Notes: generated by a model from the letters alone, not told the origin. A DNA stretch of 59,944 bases from an uncultured bacterium (GCA_949283655.1 CASDTH010000049.1:1-59944); one strand, 5' to 3'. Counted from the first letter of the stretch, positions 32,398 through 39,925 are shown. A program made the numbers and translations.

Positions 32398-33759
32398 CTA
32401 TCGCCCCGGCCTTTTCAAATATTTTTCGTTTTTCAAACTATTTCGTGATTTCCACAAAATCCGCACGCCATACAGCACCAGCAGGAGAACCCAAGAAAGC
32501 CCTTCCGCATAGGCAATCACCATATTGAAAAAGAGGGCAACCATCGCATAAGAAGCAGCGATTCGGAAGAAGAGAGAGAAAATCCCCGCCGCGCTGGAAT
32601 AGGCCAAATCGCCAATTCCCTCCAGACAGCCGCGCGCAGCGGTCGCAAGGCCATAAAGCACATAAAAGCTTGCAATTCTCTGAAAAAACGCGTTCCCTAT
32701 GGCGATCGCCTCTGCCCCCGCGCCAAACAGAGCGATCAAACGCCCACCGGTTGGGATGACCATCACGGTCAGCAATAGGGATACAGTAACCATCACAGCC
32801 GTACCCACTGCGAAAACTTTCTTTGCACGCGCCCTTTGCCCAGAGCCATGGCTTTGGGCAACAAGCGTAGAGATTCCTGAGCCTAGATTAATGATTGGCA
32901 CCATAACGATAGAATCCACCCGGTACGCTGTCGTCACTGCCGCTACCGTTTGGGTACCAAACCCGTTCATAAAATTTTGTAACATTAAATTGCCCGCTGA
33001 GCTTACCGTGGATTGCAGCATTGGAGGCAACCCAAAGCGACAGCCATGCGCCAGCGTGACCCGGTCAAGCGCTCTCCTGCCCAGTTTAAAACGCAGCGTG
33101 GGATACTTTCGAACGCTATGCAGCACGAGGAATACCGTCATAGACGCCTGAGAAAGCACAGTGGCAATTGCCGCACCTGCCACGCCCCACCGCAGAAGTG
33201 CAACAAATACAACATCCAGCCCCACATTGACAGCCGATGAAAGCAGCACCGAATAAAAAGGCGCCCTGCTATCCCCGATACCACGGAGCGCCGCAGAGTA
33301 GACATTATAGACGGCTAGGAACGGCATTCCCCCTAAAACGAGCTGGAGGTAATCCTCCGCCAGCAGGAGCGTGTCAGGCGTCGTGTGCAGCAAACGCAGC
33401 AGCCAAGGCGTCCACCATATTCCTATCCCCGCCAATCCGGTTAAAAAAACGCCAAGGAAAATCGAAAAGGTAGAGAGTATCTGCGGGATGGCAGCGGTTT
33501 CTCCGCTGCCAAACTTTTGTGCAAAAAGGATGGAAAGCCCCAGCGTAAAGCCCGTGATGGCAGTCACGTAGAAATTGATCACTGCGGTGGTTGCGCCAAC
33601 CGCAGCCAGCGCCAGCTCGCCTTCCACATTGCCTACGATAAAGGCGTCCGCCCAATTATAGAGCTGTTGCAAAATCCCACTGAAAATCAAGGGTAAACTG
33701 AATTTGATCAAAATAGCTGCAATCTGATTAACGTCATGCTTGCCCCTGCCTGCAGCCAT
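32398..33759 (-). CDS. MATE-family efflux transporter
   Basis: The 453 residues have twelve predicted membrane helices in two similar halves, with the MATE start pattern IKFSLPLIFSGILQQLYNWADAF broken by no charged insert, then LALAAVGATTAVINF and a second-half SSAGNLMLQNFMNGFG. MATE proteins export cations, drugs or small metabolites using Na+ or H+ gradients; MepA-like members fit best by context. The start at 33759 (MAAGRGKHDVNQ) follows GAAGGAGGGGATTGGTT. A short leader with a terminator precedes it and probably controls expression. The C-terminus is Lys/Arg-rich. Confidence 0.9.
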   Translation of the reverse strand: MAAGRGKHDVNQIAAILIKFSLPLIFSGILQQLYNWADAFIVGNVEGELALAAVGATTAVINFYVTAITGFTLGLSILFAQKFGSGETAAIPQILSTFSIFLGVFLTGLAGIGIWWTPWLLRLLHTTPDTLLLAEDYLQLVLGGMPFLAVYNVYSAALRGIGDSRAPFYSVLLSSAVNVGLDVVFVALLRWGVAGAAIATVLSQASMTVFLVLHSVRKYPTLRFKLGRRALDRVTLAHGCRFGLPPMLQSTVSSAGNLMLQNFMNGFGTQTVAAVTTAYRVDSIVMVPIINLGSGISTLVAQSHGSGQRARAKKVFAVGTAVMVTVSLLLTVMVIPTGGRLIALFGAGAEAIAIGNAFFQRIASFYVLYGLATAARGCLEGIGDLAYSSAAGIFSLFFRIAASYAMVALFFNMVIAYAEGLSWVLLLVLYGVRILWKSRNSLKNEKYLKRPGR

Positions 33760-33779
33760 AACCAATCCCCTCCTTCTAA

Positions 33780-33836
33780 AGAAAAAACCGTATGCAAGCA
33801 TAGCCTTGCATACGGTAGGTGCTCACCCGGTTATTG
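33780..33836 (-). promoter_or_regulatory. Attenuator leader of the MATE gene, candidate guanidine-IV (mepA) riboswitch
   Basis: The RNA from about 33836 starts ACCAATAACCGGGTGAGCAC, continues CTACCG, and enters a terminator: CCGTATGCAAG (minus strand 33815-33805) paired with CTTGCATACGG (33798-33788) followed by TTTTTTC. The MATE ribosome-binding site is immediately downstream. A small GGT-GAGC-ACC hairpin and the CCGGG and CTACCG segments precede the terminator. Guanidine-IV riboswitches are short, terminator-coupled and sit upstream of MATE pumps in Clostridia, so the context fits. The aptamer match is from memory and not verified. Confidence 0.5.
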
Positions 33837-33842
33837 GTTGGA

Positions 33843-33870
33843 GTATAACAGAAAACAGCCAACATTGCAA
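33843..33870 (-). promoter_or_regulatory. SigA promoter of the MATE gene
   Basis: Minus-strand TTGCAA (33870-33865), a 16-bp spacer and TTATAC (33848-33843). Confidence 0.7.
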
Positions 33871-34030
33871 GCATAACTTTTATCATGGAGCAAAAAGGAG
33901 TACGAACCGGAGCCGGCAAGCGCTCTGCTGGAATGGCCGGTTACAGACGTAAACTGCCTCCATACAAAACGAGCGCCGTTTCTGTTTCCCCTAAAATTTT
34001 TCTGATGCGCTTCGTAATGGTAATCAAAAA

Positions 34031-34058
34031 CGCCGCAAGCGCCATATCGCTTGCGGCG
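34031..34058 (-). terminator. Terminator of tRNA-Leu(UAG); copy B of the shared hairpin
   Basis: CGCCGCAAGCG (34031-34041) pairs with CGCTTGCGGCG (34048-34058), an 11-bp perfect stem. On the minus strand TTTTTG follows, directly after the tRNA 3' end. The core is nearly identical to the hairpin at 678-703. Confidence 0.9.
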
Positions 34059-34061
34059 AAC

Positions 34062-34146
34062 TGGTGCGGGTAACAGGGGTCGAACCTGCACATCTTGCGA
34101 TACAAGATCCTAAATCTTGCGCGTCTGCCAATTCCGCCATACCCGC
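34062..34146 (-). tRNA. tRNA-Leu, anticodon UAG
   Basis: Read on the minus strand, GCGGGTA (from 34146) pairs with TACCCGC, followed by A and an encoded CCA ending at 34062. The anticodon loop TTTAGGA on a CAAGA/TCTTG stem gives TAG, reading CUA. The long variable arm confirms a class II leucine tRNA. Confidence 0.95.
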
Positions 34147-34184
34147 ATATGATCTACTCCATCCCGCTGGAGCTATCGGAATTT

Positions 34185-34213
34185 AGTATAGCAGATTTTT
34201 GCATGTATCGCAA
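34185..34213 (-). promoter_or_regulatory. Promoter of tRNA-Leu(UAG)
   Basis: Minus-strand TTGCGA (34213-34208), a 17-bp spacer and TATACT (34190-34185). Confidence 0.75.
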
Positions 34214-34325
34214 TCTCTTTTTTCGGTTCCACCGTTTATTTTTGCTAAAATGCATAGACAAACCGGTAAATTCCGACTAAAATTAGGAATAGGTTGGAAT
34301 TTCACATGCCATGGAGGGGGATTAC

Positions 34326-36077
34326 ATGGAAAAAATCCGAACCCGTTTTGCAGCGGATGTCGATGCAACGCATGCTTTGCCTGAATACCCGCGCCCACAG
34401 CTTGTGCGGGAGGGGTGGATGAATCTCAACGGCCTTTATGAGTATGCAATCACGCCGAGCGGCGCAGAATGCCCCAATACATATGAGGGAACCATTCTGG
34501 TACCCTATTGCATTGAAAGCGCGCTCTCCGGCGTAGAGCGTCCACTGCGGCCGGAGGAACGGCTCTGGTATCACCGCACCTTTACGCTGGAGGAATCCTT
34601 CCGCGGCAAGCGGGTTTTGCTCCATTTTGGCGCGGTGGACTGGCAGTGCAAGGTGTGGATCAATGGCCAGTTGGCCGGTACGCATACCGGCGGCTACTGC
34701 CCCTTCCACTTTGATATTACGGATTTGCTCAGAGAAAATGAAAACGACCTTACCGTTTGCGTCTATGATCCGACGGATGAGGGCTGGCAGCAGCGTGGCA
34801 AACAGGTGCTGAAAACACATGGATTCTGGTACACCGCCACCTCCGGTATCTGGCAGACCGTCTGGCTGGAAGCAGTAGATCCCTACTATATTCAGCAGGT
34901 CAAGGCAGTACCAGATATTGACCGTGGGCTGTTCACTCTGCACACAAAGCTCTCCTGCGAGGATGGCTATCAGCTAACGCTGCGCGTCTTCGACGGCGAG
35001 GCCGAAATTCTCAGCCGGGAGATTTCCACCTTGGCGGAAATCGAGTTGCCAAACGCCAAGCTCTGGAGCCCTGAGAGTCCCTTCCTCTACGATCTCCGGC
35101 TGGAGCTCTCTACCGGCGGCGCGGTGCGCGATGCGGTGCGCACCTACGTTGGCATGCGCAAATGCAGCATCGGGAAGGATGCGCAGGGCATCCCGCGCCT
35201 GATGCTCAATAACAAGCCCTATTTCCAGCGCGGCCTGCTCGATCAGGGCTATTGGTGCGAGAGCCTGCTTACGCCGCCTACCGATGAGGCGATGATCTAC
35301 GATATTGAAACCGCAAAGCGGCTGGGCTTTAATATGCTGCGCAAGCACATCAAGGTGGAGCCTGCGCGCTGGTATTATCACTGCGACCGGCTTGGCATGC
35401 TCGTCTGGCAGGATATGATTAGCGGTGGCGCTTATATCGGCGATTGGACAGCTGGCGTACTCCCGAACCTCGGCATCAAGGTAAAGGATAATGATTACAA
35501 GCGCTTTAGCAGAGGCGAAAAGAAAGCGCGCGAGGATTACCGCCGCGAACTGTTTGAGATGATCGATGCTCTGGAGAGCTTCCCCTCGATTTATTGCTGG
35601 GTGCCCTTTAATGAGGGCTGGGGCCAGTTTGACGCCAAGCAGATCGGGGAAGAGGTTAAGCAGCGTGATCCCAGCCGTATCGTCGATCATGCCAGCGGCT
35701 GGTACGATCAAGGCGGCGGTGAGCTCAACAGCATGCATAAATATGTGCTGCCGATCCATCTGCCGAAGCTTGATCAACGTCCCTTTGCCCTGACAGAGTT
35801 CGGCGGCTATAGCCGGATCATAGACGGCCATGTATGGAACCGTAAAAAGTGCTTTGGCTACCGCATGTTTGCCAATGAGGCAAAGCTGTCGAAGGCCTAT
35901 CGCCGCCTGCTGGAAAAGCAGGTGATTCCGCTCATCCCCAAGGGATTGAGCGCCACCGTCTACACACAGGTCAGCGATGTGGAGAATGAGGTCAACGGCA
36001 TCATGACCTATGACCGGGCTGTGGTCAAGCTAGAGGAGAGCGCCGTCCGTGCGCTCAATGCAAAAATGACCTATTGA
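34326..36077 (+). CDS. Glycoside hydrolase family 2 protein
   Basis: The 583 residues have the GH2 order: a jelly-roll sugar-binding domain (about 30-180; ERLWYHRTFTLEE, VLLHFGAVDWQCKVWINGQ, GGYCPFHFDITDLL), an immunoglobulin-like domain (about 180-280) and a TIM barrel. Catalytic candidates are the acid/base Glu in PFNEGWGQF (about 430) and the nucleophile Glu in ALTEFGGYS (about 490). No signal peptide, so it acts on imported oligosaccharides. The short length and lack of a domain 5 resemble small beta-galactosidase or beta-glucuronidase relatives; the specific sugar is not assigned. GGAGGGGGATTAC precedes the ATG at 34326. The WYL regulator follows after a terminator. Confidence 0.92.
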   Translation: MEKIRTRFAADVDATHALPEYPRPQLVREGWMNLNGLYEYAITPSGAECPNTYEGTILVPYCIESALSGVERPLRPEERLWYHRTFTLEESFRGKRVLLHFGAVDWQCKVWINGQLAGTHTGGYCPFHFDITDLLRENENDLTVCVYDPTDEGWQQRGKQVLKTHGFWYTATSGIWQTVWLEAVDPYYIQQVKAVPDIDRGLFTLHTKLSCEDGYQLTLRVFDGEAEILSREISTLAEIELPNAKLWSPESPFLYDLRLELSTGGAVRDAVRTYVGMRKCSIGKDAQGIPRLMLNNKPYFQRGLLDQGYWCESLLTPPTDEAMIYDIETAKRLGFNMLRKHIKVEPARWYYHCDRLGMLVWQDMISGGAYIGDWTAGVLPNLGIKVKDNDYKRFSRGEKKAREDYRRELFEMIDALESFPSIYCWVPFNEGWGQFDAKQIGEEVKQRDPSRIVDHASGWYDQGGGELNSMHKYVLPIHLPKLDQRPFALTEFGGYSRIIDGHVWNRKKCFGYRMFANEAKLSKAYRRLLEKQVIPLIPKGLSATVYTQVSDVENEVNGIMTYDRAVVKLEESAVRALNAKMTY

Positions 36078-36082
36078 GAAAC

Positions 36083-36110
36083 GGCCGGCTTCTTTTGCGC
36101 CGGCCATTTT
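36083..36110 (+). terminator. Terminator of the GH2 gene
   Basis: GGCCGGC (36083-36089) pairs with GCCGGCC (36099-36105), then ATTTTC. It lies 6 bp past the stop codon. Confidence 0.8.
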
Positions 36111-36149
36111 CTATCCATACATGATCTGAATGAAGAAGGAGGGAGACGC

Positions 36150-37151
36150 TTGGCCGGCAGCGCAGATGCAAAGCTCAAGCCCTTATATCTGCTGAAAATT
36201 TTTTGGGAACAGACGGACGAGGAGCATCCTCTATCCGCCGAAGCGTTATGCCGGGAGCTTGAGCAGCAGGGCATCAACGCCCAGCGCAAATCGATCTATG
36301 GGGATATTGCGCTGCTCAAGCGCTTTGGGCTGGATATTTTGCACACCCGCACACCAAAATCCGGCTATTTTCTCGCTTCACGTCCCTTTGAAACAGCAGA
36401 GCTCCGCCTGCTGATTGATGCGGTGCAATCCGCCGCTTTCATCACCTCCAAAAAAACAGAGCAGCTGGTGCGCAAGCTGGAAGGCCTTGCCAGCCAGTCC
36501 CAGGCTTTCCGGTTGGACGGGCAGGTTTATATGGACAGCCGCGTCAAATGCACCAATGAGGAGATCTATTACACCATCGAAATTCTGGACCAGGCTATCC
36601 AAACCGGCAGGCAGGTGCGTTTTTACTATACACGCCGTGTACTCTCCCCCCAAATGCAGGTGGAAACACAATCGCGTGAATTCCTGGTAAATCCCTATGC
36701 GCTCATCTGGTCGGGTGGGCATTATTACCTCGTTTGCAATAACCCCAAATATGACAACCTGATGCATGCGCGCCTGGACCGAATGCATCAGGCAGCGCTC
36801 ACCGAAACCCCTGTGCGGGATTTTCGCGAGGTGAGCGAATATACGGATTTCTTTGATGCAGCTGATTACGCAAACCAGCTCTTCCACATGTTCTCCGGAG
36901 AAACAGAAACCATTGAGCTACGGTGCAAGCGCGAGCTGATCGAGGAAATTCTCGACCGCTTCGGCGCTACTGCCCTGCTGCGCACAGCGGGCGACGATGC
37001 GTTTCTGGTCAAATTTGATGCAAAATTGAGCGACGGCCTGATTGCCTGGCTGATGCAGTATGGAGACCGGGCTGCGGTGCAATCACCGCCAAGGCTGCGG
37101 GCTATGCTGCGGGAAAAAGCGCGGCAAATCCTGCAAAACGACAGCTGCTGA
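36150..37151 (+). CDS. WYL-domain transcriptional regulator
   Basis: The 333 residues have an N-terminal winged helix (about 10-75; LYLLKIFWEQTDEEHPLSAE, VYGDIALLKRFG-like segment), a WYL domain (about 140-220) in which the strand FLVNPYALIWSGGHYYLVCN carries the ligand-sensing motif, and a C-terminal WCX extension (TIELRCKRELIEEILDRFG). WYL proteins bind nucleic acids or nucleotides and act as repressors or activators. The start is TTG at 36150 after GAAGGAGGGAGACGC. It probably has its own targets; nothing shows that it controls the GH2 gene upstream. Confidence 0.88.
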   Translation: MAGSADAKLKPLYLLKIFWEQTDEEHPLSAEALCRELEQQGINAQRKSIYGDIALLKRFGLDILHTRTPKSGYFLASRPFETAELRLLIDAVQSAAFITSKKTEQLVRKLEGLASQSQAFRLDGQVYMDSRVKCTNEEIYYTIEILDQAIQTGRQVRFYYTRRVLSPQMQVETQSREFLVNPYALIWSGGHYYLVCNNPKYDNLMHARLDRMHQAALTETPVRDFREVSEYTDFFDAADYANQLFHMFSGETETIELRCKRELIEEILDRFGATALLRTAGDDAFLVKFDAKLSDGLIAWLMQYGDRAAVQSPPRLRAMLREKARQILQNDSC

Positions 37152-37216
37152 GGAATGCACTCCGCCAGATCGTGCACAGAAACTCATAAAAATCAGCATA
37201 CAAAATAACCTTCATT

Positions 37217-37245
37217 GGGCGCGCTGCCGCAACCGCAGCGCGCCC
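37217..37245 (+). terminator. Hairpin terminator after the WYL gene
   Basis: GGGCGCGCTGC (37217-37227) pairs perfectly with GCAGCGCGCCC (37235-37245). The T-tract is weak (TGTGTTATG). Confidence 0.65.
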
Positions 37246-37325
37246 TGTGTTATGAGCAGTGGGCATGTATTCTTCCGGCCGGTTGCATCGCAGCTTCAAT
37301 GCAACATGCAAATGTAGGGAACAGC

Positions 37326-37355
37326 TGTAACCATTCCTTAAAAAGCGCAACTAAT
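37326..37355 (+). promoter_or_regulatory. Candidate autoregulatory ECF promoter
   Basis: TGTAACC (37326-37332) and, about 15 bp later, CAACTAAT (37348-37355) resemble clostridial ECF promoters of the TGTAACC ... CGTCTAAT type. It lies about 30 bp before the ECF gene. Confidence 0.45.
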
Positions 37356-37384
37356 AGAAAGGAGCCAGAGAGGAGGATACAGCC

Positions 37385-37900
37385 GTGGAACAGTTTGAAA
37401 CGATTTTCCAGTGTCATTATACGGATATCTATCGATTTCTCCTGAGGCTGTGTCATTATCAGGAATCGCTTGCCGAGGAGCTCACACAGGAAACCTTTTA
37501 CCAGGCATATCTCTCCCTGCCTCAATTCGAAGGCCGGTGTGCCATTAAAACCTGGCTGATCCAAATCGCCAAAAACTGCTTTTACGCCATGCTGCGTAAG
37601 CAAAAAGCGATGCCGCTCTCTCTGGAAGAGCTCCCTACAGAGCCGTCAGAGGATGCCGCCCATTCCGCACTGGAGGAAAATTTTGCACAGCGTGAGCTGC
37701 TGCAAAATGCCCTACTTGTGATCGACTCCCTACCGGAGCAGATGAAAGAGGTGATGCTCTATCGAATGTATTCAGAACTGACCTATGTGGAAATTGGAGC
37801 TCTTCTCTCCATTTCCACGAGCTCTGCCAAGGTGCTGTTCCATCGAGGAAAACTTTTATTGAGAATCAGATTACGGGAGGTCTATGGCTATGAAATATGA
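37385..37900 (+). CDS. ECF-type RNA polymerase sigma factor
   Basis: The 171 residues contain sigma region 2 (about 10-75; FQCHYTDIYRFLLRLCHYQE, AEELTQETFYQAYLSL) and region 4 (about 110-160; LPEQMKEVMLYRMYSELTYV, EIGALLSISTSSAKVLFHRG), with no region 3. It directs RNA polymerase to alternative promoters under an envelope or drug signal. The start is GTG at 37385 after AGAGGAGGATACAGCC. Its end overlaps the anti-sigma gene start by 17 bp, implying translational coupling. A candidate promoter of its own type lies upstream, so it may be autoregulated. Confidence 0.93.
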   Translation: MEQFETIFQCHYTDIYRFLLRLCHYQESLAEELTQETFYQAYLSLPQFEGRCAIKTWLIQIAKNCFYAMLRKQKAMPLSLEELPTEPSEDAAHSALEENFAQRELLQNALLVIDSLPEQMKEVMLYRMYSELTYVEIGALLSISTSSAKVLFHRGKLLLRIRLREVYGYEI

Positions 37901-38546
37901 CTGTGCACTGATTCAGGATCTCGTCTCCCTCTACCAGGATGGACTGCTAAGCGAGGTCAGCCAAAACATTGTAGAAACGCATTTGCAGGAGTGTGAGTCT
38001 TGCAAGGCGTATTATCTCACCTATTCCGAAGAATCCCCTTTCTCCTTTCCGAAGGAGAAAGAAACTGTAGAAGTCCTTCATTTTTCAAAAAAAATAAAAC
38101 ATTACCGATGTTTTCAGGCAGGACTGTTCCTTCTTTTTATAGCCGCGCTGCTTACCATGCTTCTGCCCTGGTTCGGCTATGGAGGCGTTTCTGAAATCCC
38201 CGGTGCGATTGTGCTTCAGCACCCCCTTGCTATCCTTGGAATTGCATTTGTCACATTCTCCATATGGTATCCCTTCCGAAAAAACGGCAAACGAATGGCC
38301 TGCGGTTTCACCGGCTTCGGGCTGCTCGCCGGCATGGAGCTTTGGGAATTTCTGTTGGTCCCATCAGGCAGTACAGTTGGAATTCAGTTTGGAAACTGGA
38401 ATTATGATCTCCCCTATTTGAAAGGTATCGATCTACTGTACAGCTTTCGCATGACGCTTCCGGGTTTCTACCTCGGTATCAGCAGCATGGCTGCCTGCAT
38501 CCTGCTATTCGCCATTTTTATAAAATACGCCAAGCGAATCGGATAA
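37884..38546 (+). CDS. Membrane anti-sigma factor with zinc-finger domain
   Basis: The 220 residues (or 218 from the ATG at 37890) begin with a zf-HC2-type anti-sigma domain: LIQDLVSLYQDGLLSEVSQN, then the metal motif H-x3-CxxC in THLQECESC. Four hydrophobic helices follow (about 75-95, 110-135, 140-160, 195-217). It would hold the ECF factor inactive at the membrane until a signal arrives. The sensor part is nearly all transmembrane, with no large external domain. GGGAGGTCT precedes the start inside the sigma gene, and a terminator follows at 38594-38631. Confidence 0.85.
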   Translation: MAMKYDCALIQDLVSLYQDGLLSEVSQNIVETHLQECESCKAYYLTYSEESPFSFPKEKETVEVLHFSKKIKHYRCFQAGLFLLFIAALLTMLLPWFGYGGVSEIPGAIVLQHPLAILGIAFVTFSIWYPFRKNGKRMACGFTGFGLLAGMELWEFLLVPSGSTVGIQFGNWNYDLPYLKGIDLLYSFRMTLPGFYLGISSMAACILLFAIFIKYAKRIG

Positions 38547-38593
38547 CACGAAATACGCTATGCTTTGCGGTTCTAGAATGCAGAGAATCGATT

Positions 38594-38631
38594 TCCCGCT
38601 TGGGTCACAAGGCCCAAGTGGGAAGATTTTT
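38594..38631 (+). terminator. Terminator of the sigma/anti-sigma operon
   Basis: TCCCGCTTGGG (38594-38604) pairs with CCCAAGTGGGA (38613-38623), allowing one mismatch, then AGATTTTTC. Confidence 0.85.
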
Positions 38632-38743
38632 CGCCTGTGCTGCAGCCAAATGATTGATTTTATTTGGGGGCGGCGGACCGGTTACGCGTCTATTTTTCAA
38701 GTTCCATAAAAATTCACCACGCCCTGCATGATTCAGAGCCCAT

Positions 38744-38786
38744 AAAAACACGGTGCAAAGCAAACCATCCCGTCTACTTTGCACCG
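38744..38786 (-). terminator. Intrinsic terminator of the putative large RNA
   Basis: On the minus strand CGGTGCAAAG (38786-38777) pairs perfectly with CTTTGCACCG (38760-38751) and is followed by TGTTTTTA. No minus-strand protein gene ends here. Confidence 0.88.
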
Positions 38787-39391
38787 CACTCTTTTCCTAT
38801 TTACTTTTTTCTCTTTCAATGAAAATCGTCAAAGTTTCTTTTCTGCACATGACCTTTGCCGTTTTCACCGGATTCGTTGCCCACCGCTTTTATACGCCAT
38901 CTCTCATATAACCATAAAACGATCTGTTTCGGAACTTTGCAAGCCTATTATTTTTCTTCCCTAATGGATTTACGTTTCATCTCATCAAACAGAACCAACA
39001 CCGTTGCCGGTTGATATTCTTCCGCACTGCTATATTTTCACTTTTTAACTGCAACGGAAGCTTCTTTTCTGCACCGCATCAGCTATTTTTTCTCATTCGA
39101 ACCTTTCCTGATGCTTGCCTGCTTCCTTTTTTAGAGGGTGGCTAACGCCCGCCTCTGCGCGAAAGGGATTCTCTTTGCTGATGATGAACCGCTCTGAACA
39201 GGCCTGCCGCTTTTCCCTAATTCGTTAAGCAATCACATACGCTTGGCGGCGGGCAATGAAACAACCCGGTTGCTCTTCACTGTACATTGGAACCGCCTCC
39301 CTCTTTAGATTAGCACCCAGCTTTTGCCTTTTGGTGCCCGCAGATCGAACTCACATCGATCTTGTTCCAATCTCTCTGATATCCTTTCTGC
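38744..39391 (-). ncRNA. Putative large structured non-coding RNA (about 650 nt)
   Basis: A perfect SigA promoter (39398-39425) would start a minus-strand transcript near 39391, and the first strong terminator is at 38786-38744. No minus-strand frame here reaches 60 residues and stops are frequent in all three frames. Perfect or near-perfect helices tile the transcript (minus-strand order): GATCGA/TCGATC (39361-39356, 39348-39343); a compound hairpin GGCGG..AATG..GCAAC closing at 39245; AGAGG/CCTCT near 39155-39130; GCATCAG/CTGATGC (39114-39108, 39082-39076); CCGTTGC/GCAACGG (39057-39051, 39007-39001); TCTGTTT/AAACAGA (38993-38987, 38929-38923); CGTTTTAT with ATAAAA-G-CG (38921-38914, 38893-38885); CAAAG/CTTTG (38858-38854, 38834-38830). 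Size and style recall ROOL, OLE or GOLLD RNAs, but no class is recognised. A decayed gene is the alternative. Confidence 0.6.
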
Positions 39392-39397
39392 ATCTTT

Positions 39398-39480
39398 ATT
39401 ATAGCATCTCTCTATAAAATGTCAACACTTTTTTTGCAAATTATTTTTATTTTTTATCTTATTATTCCATACGTTCTTCA
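39398..39480 (-). promoter_or_regulatory. Very strong SigA promoter with upstream A/T tracts
   Basis: Minus-strand TTGACA (39425-39420), a 16-bp spacer and TATAAT (39403-39398) are perfect consensus hexamers. The sequence further upstream (to about 39480) is almost pure A/T with A-tracts, like the UP elements of rRNA promoters. It is among the strongest-looking promoters in the window. Confidence 0.88.
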
Positions 39481-39576
39481 TTTTTCTTTTTAATATTTAT
39501 GCCATTGCGTAGCAAGCTTTAGCGGAATAGCCAGCCAAGCGAAAAGATTTCCCACTAACCGCTAAACAAAAATTTG

Positions 39577-39605
39577 TTGACGAACCGCCTATAAAACGCT
39601 ACAAT
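39577..39605 (+). promoter_or_regulatory. Promoter upstream of repeat copy 2, probably for the DUF1292 gene
   Basis: TTGACG (39577-39582), a 17-bp spacer and TACAAT (39600-39605). The predicted start (about 39612) coincides with the left edge of the repeat element. Confidence 0.75.
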
Positions 39606-39610
39606 AGGGG

Positions 39611-39891
39611 TAACATCAGTGTAGAAGGGTATCCATCGGTTTTTAGTTTGCGGCCGCGCCCCTGGCTGCGTGATCCTCCTTCCCTTCCGGTAAGGAAGGC
39701 TACGTCGTCTGCCTTGCCAGGCTCCCGGCCACGGGCTGAAAACTTCGAAGGACCGCTCCGGCGGCTTTAGGCGAGGAGATCGCAAGGCCGCAGGGCACGG
39801 CCGGGCTCGCCGCCCTGCCGCGCCCGAGAACGCAGCGAGCCCCCCGTCTGAGCCCGCCGGGCGGCGATGTTCCCTTTGTATACTGATGCTA
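39611..39891 (+). repeat. TA-flanked MITE-like repeat, copy 2 (complete)
   Basis: This 281-bp copy begins TA-ACATCAGTGTAGAAGGG and ends with the inverted counterpart CCCTTTGTATACTGATGC-TA, so the ends are imperfect inverted repeats flanked by TA. The interior matches copy 1 closely from about 39650 to 39870, including the GC-rich GGCCGCAGGGCACGGCC stretch and the AACGCAGCGAG end segment. It lies between a SigA promoter and the DUF1292 gene, so it should be transcribed as that gene's 5' UTR. Confidence 0.85.
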
Positions 39892-39925
39892 CAGTATGTG
39901 TAGAGAAAGGCGTGGCCCAGATAGA

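Noticed and set aside
38779..38964. 61-codon plus-strand ORF in the AT-rich gap
   Set aside because: No ribosome-binding site, pyrimidine-rich low-complexity composition, and it lies antisense to the better supported RNA transcript.
39225..39287. 20-codon minus-strand ORF (MYSEEQPGCFIARRQAYVIA) after GGGAGGCGG
   Set aside because: The SD-like bases are part of a strong RNA helix and the frame ends quickly. Treated as accidental within the putative RNA.
39121..39287. Possible decayed protein gene across the putative RNA (long-ish frames separated by stops)
   Set aside because: Fragments do not resemble any family and change frame, while helices are regular. Not excluded, so confidence in the RNA is moderate.
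39330..39380. tRNA-like 3' end (TTCGATC next to GGGCACCA on the minus strand)
   Set aside because: No matching acceptor or anticodon arm could be found; GATCGA/TCGATC forms a simple hairpin instead.
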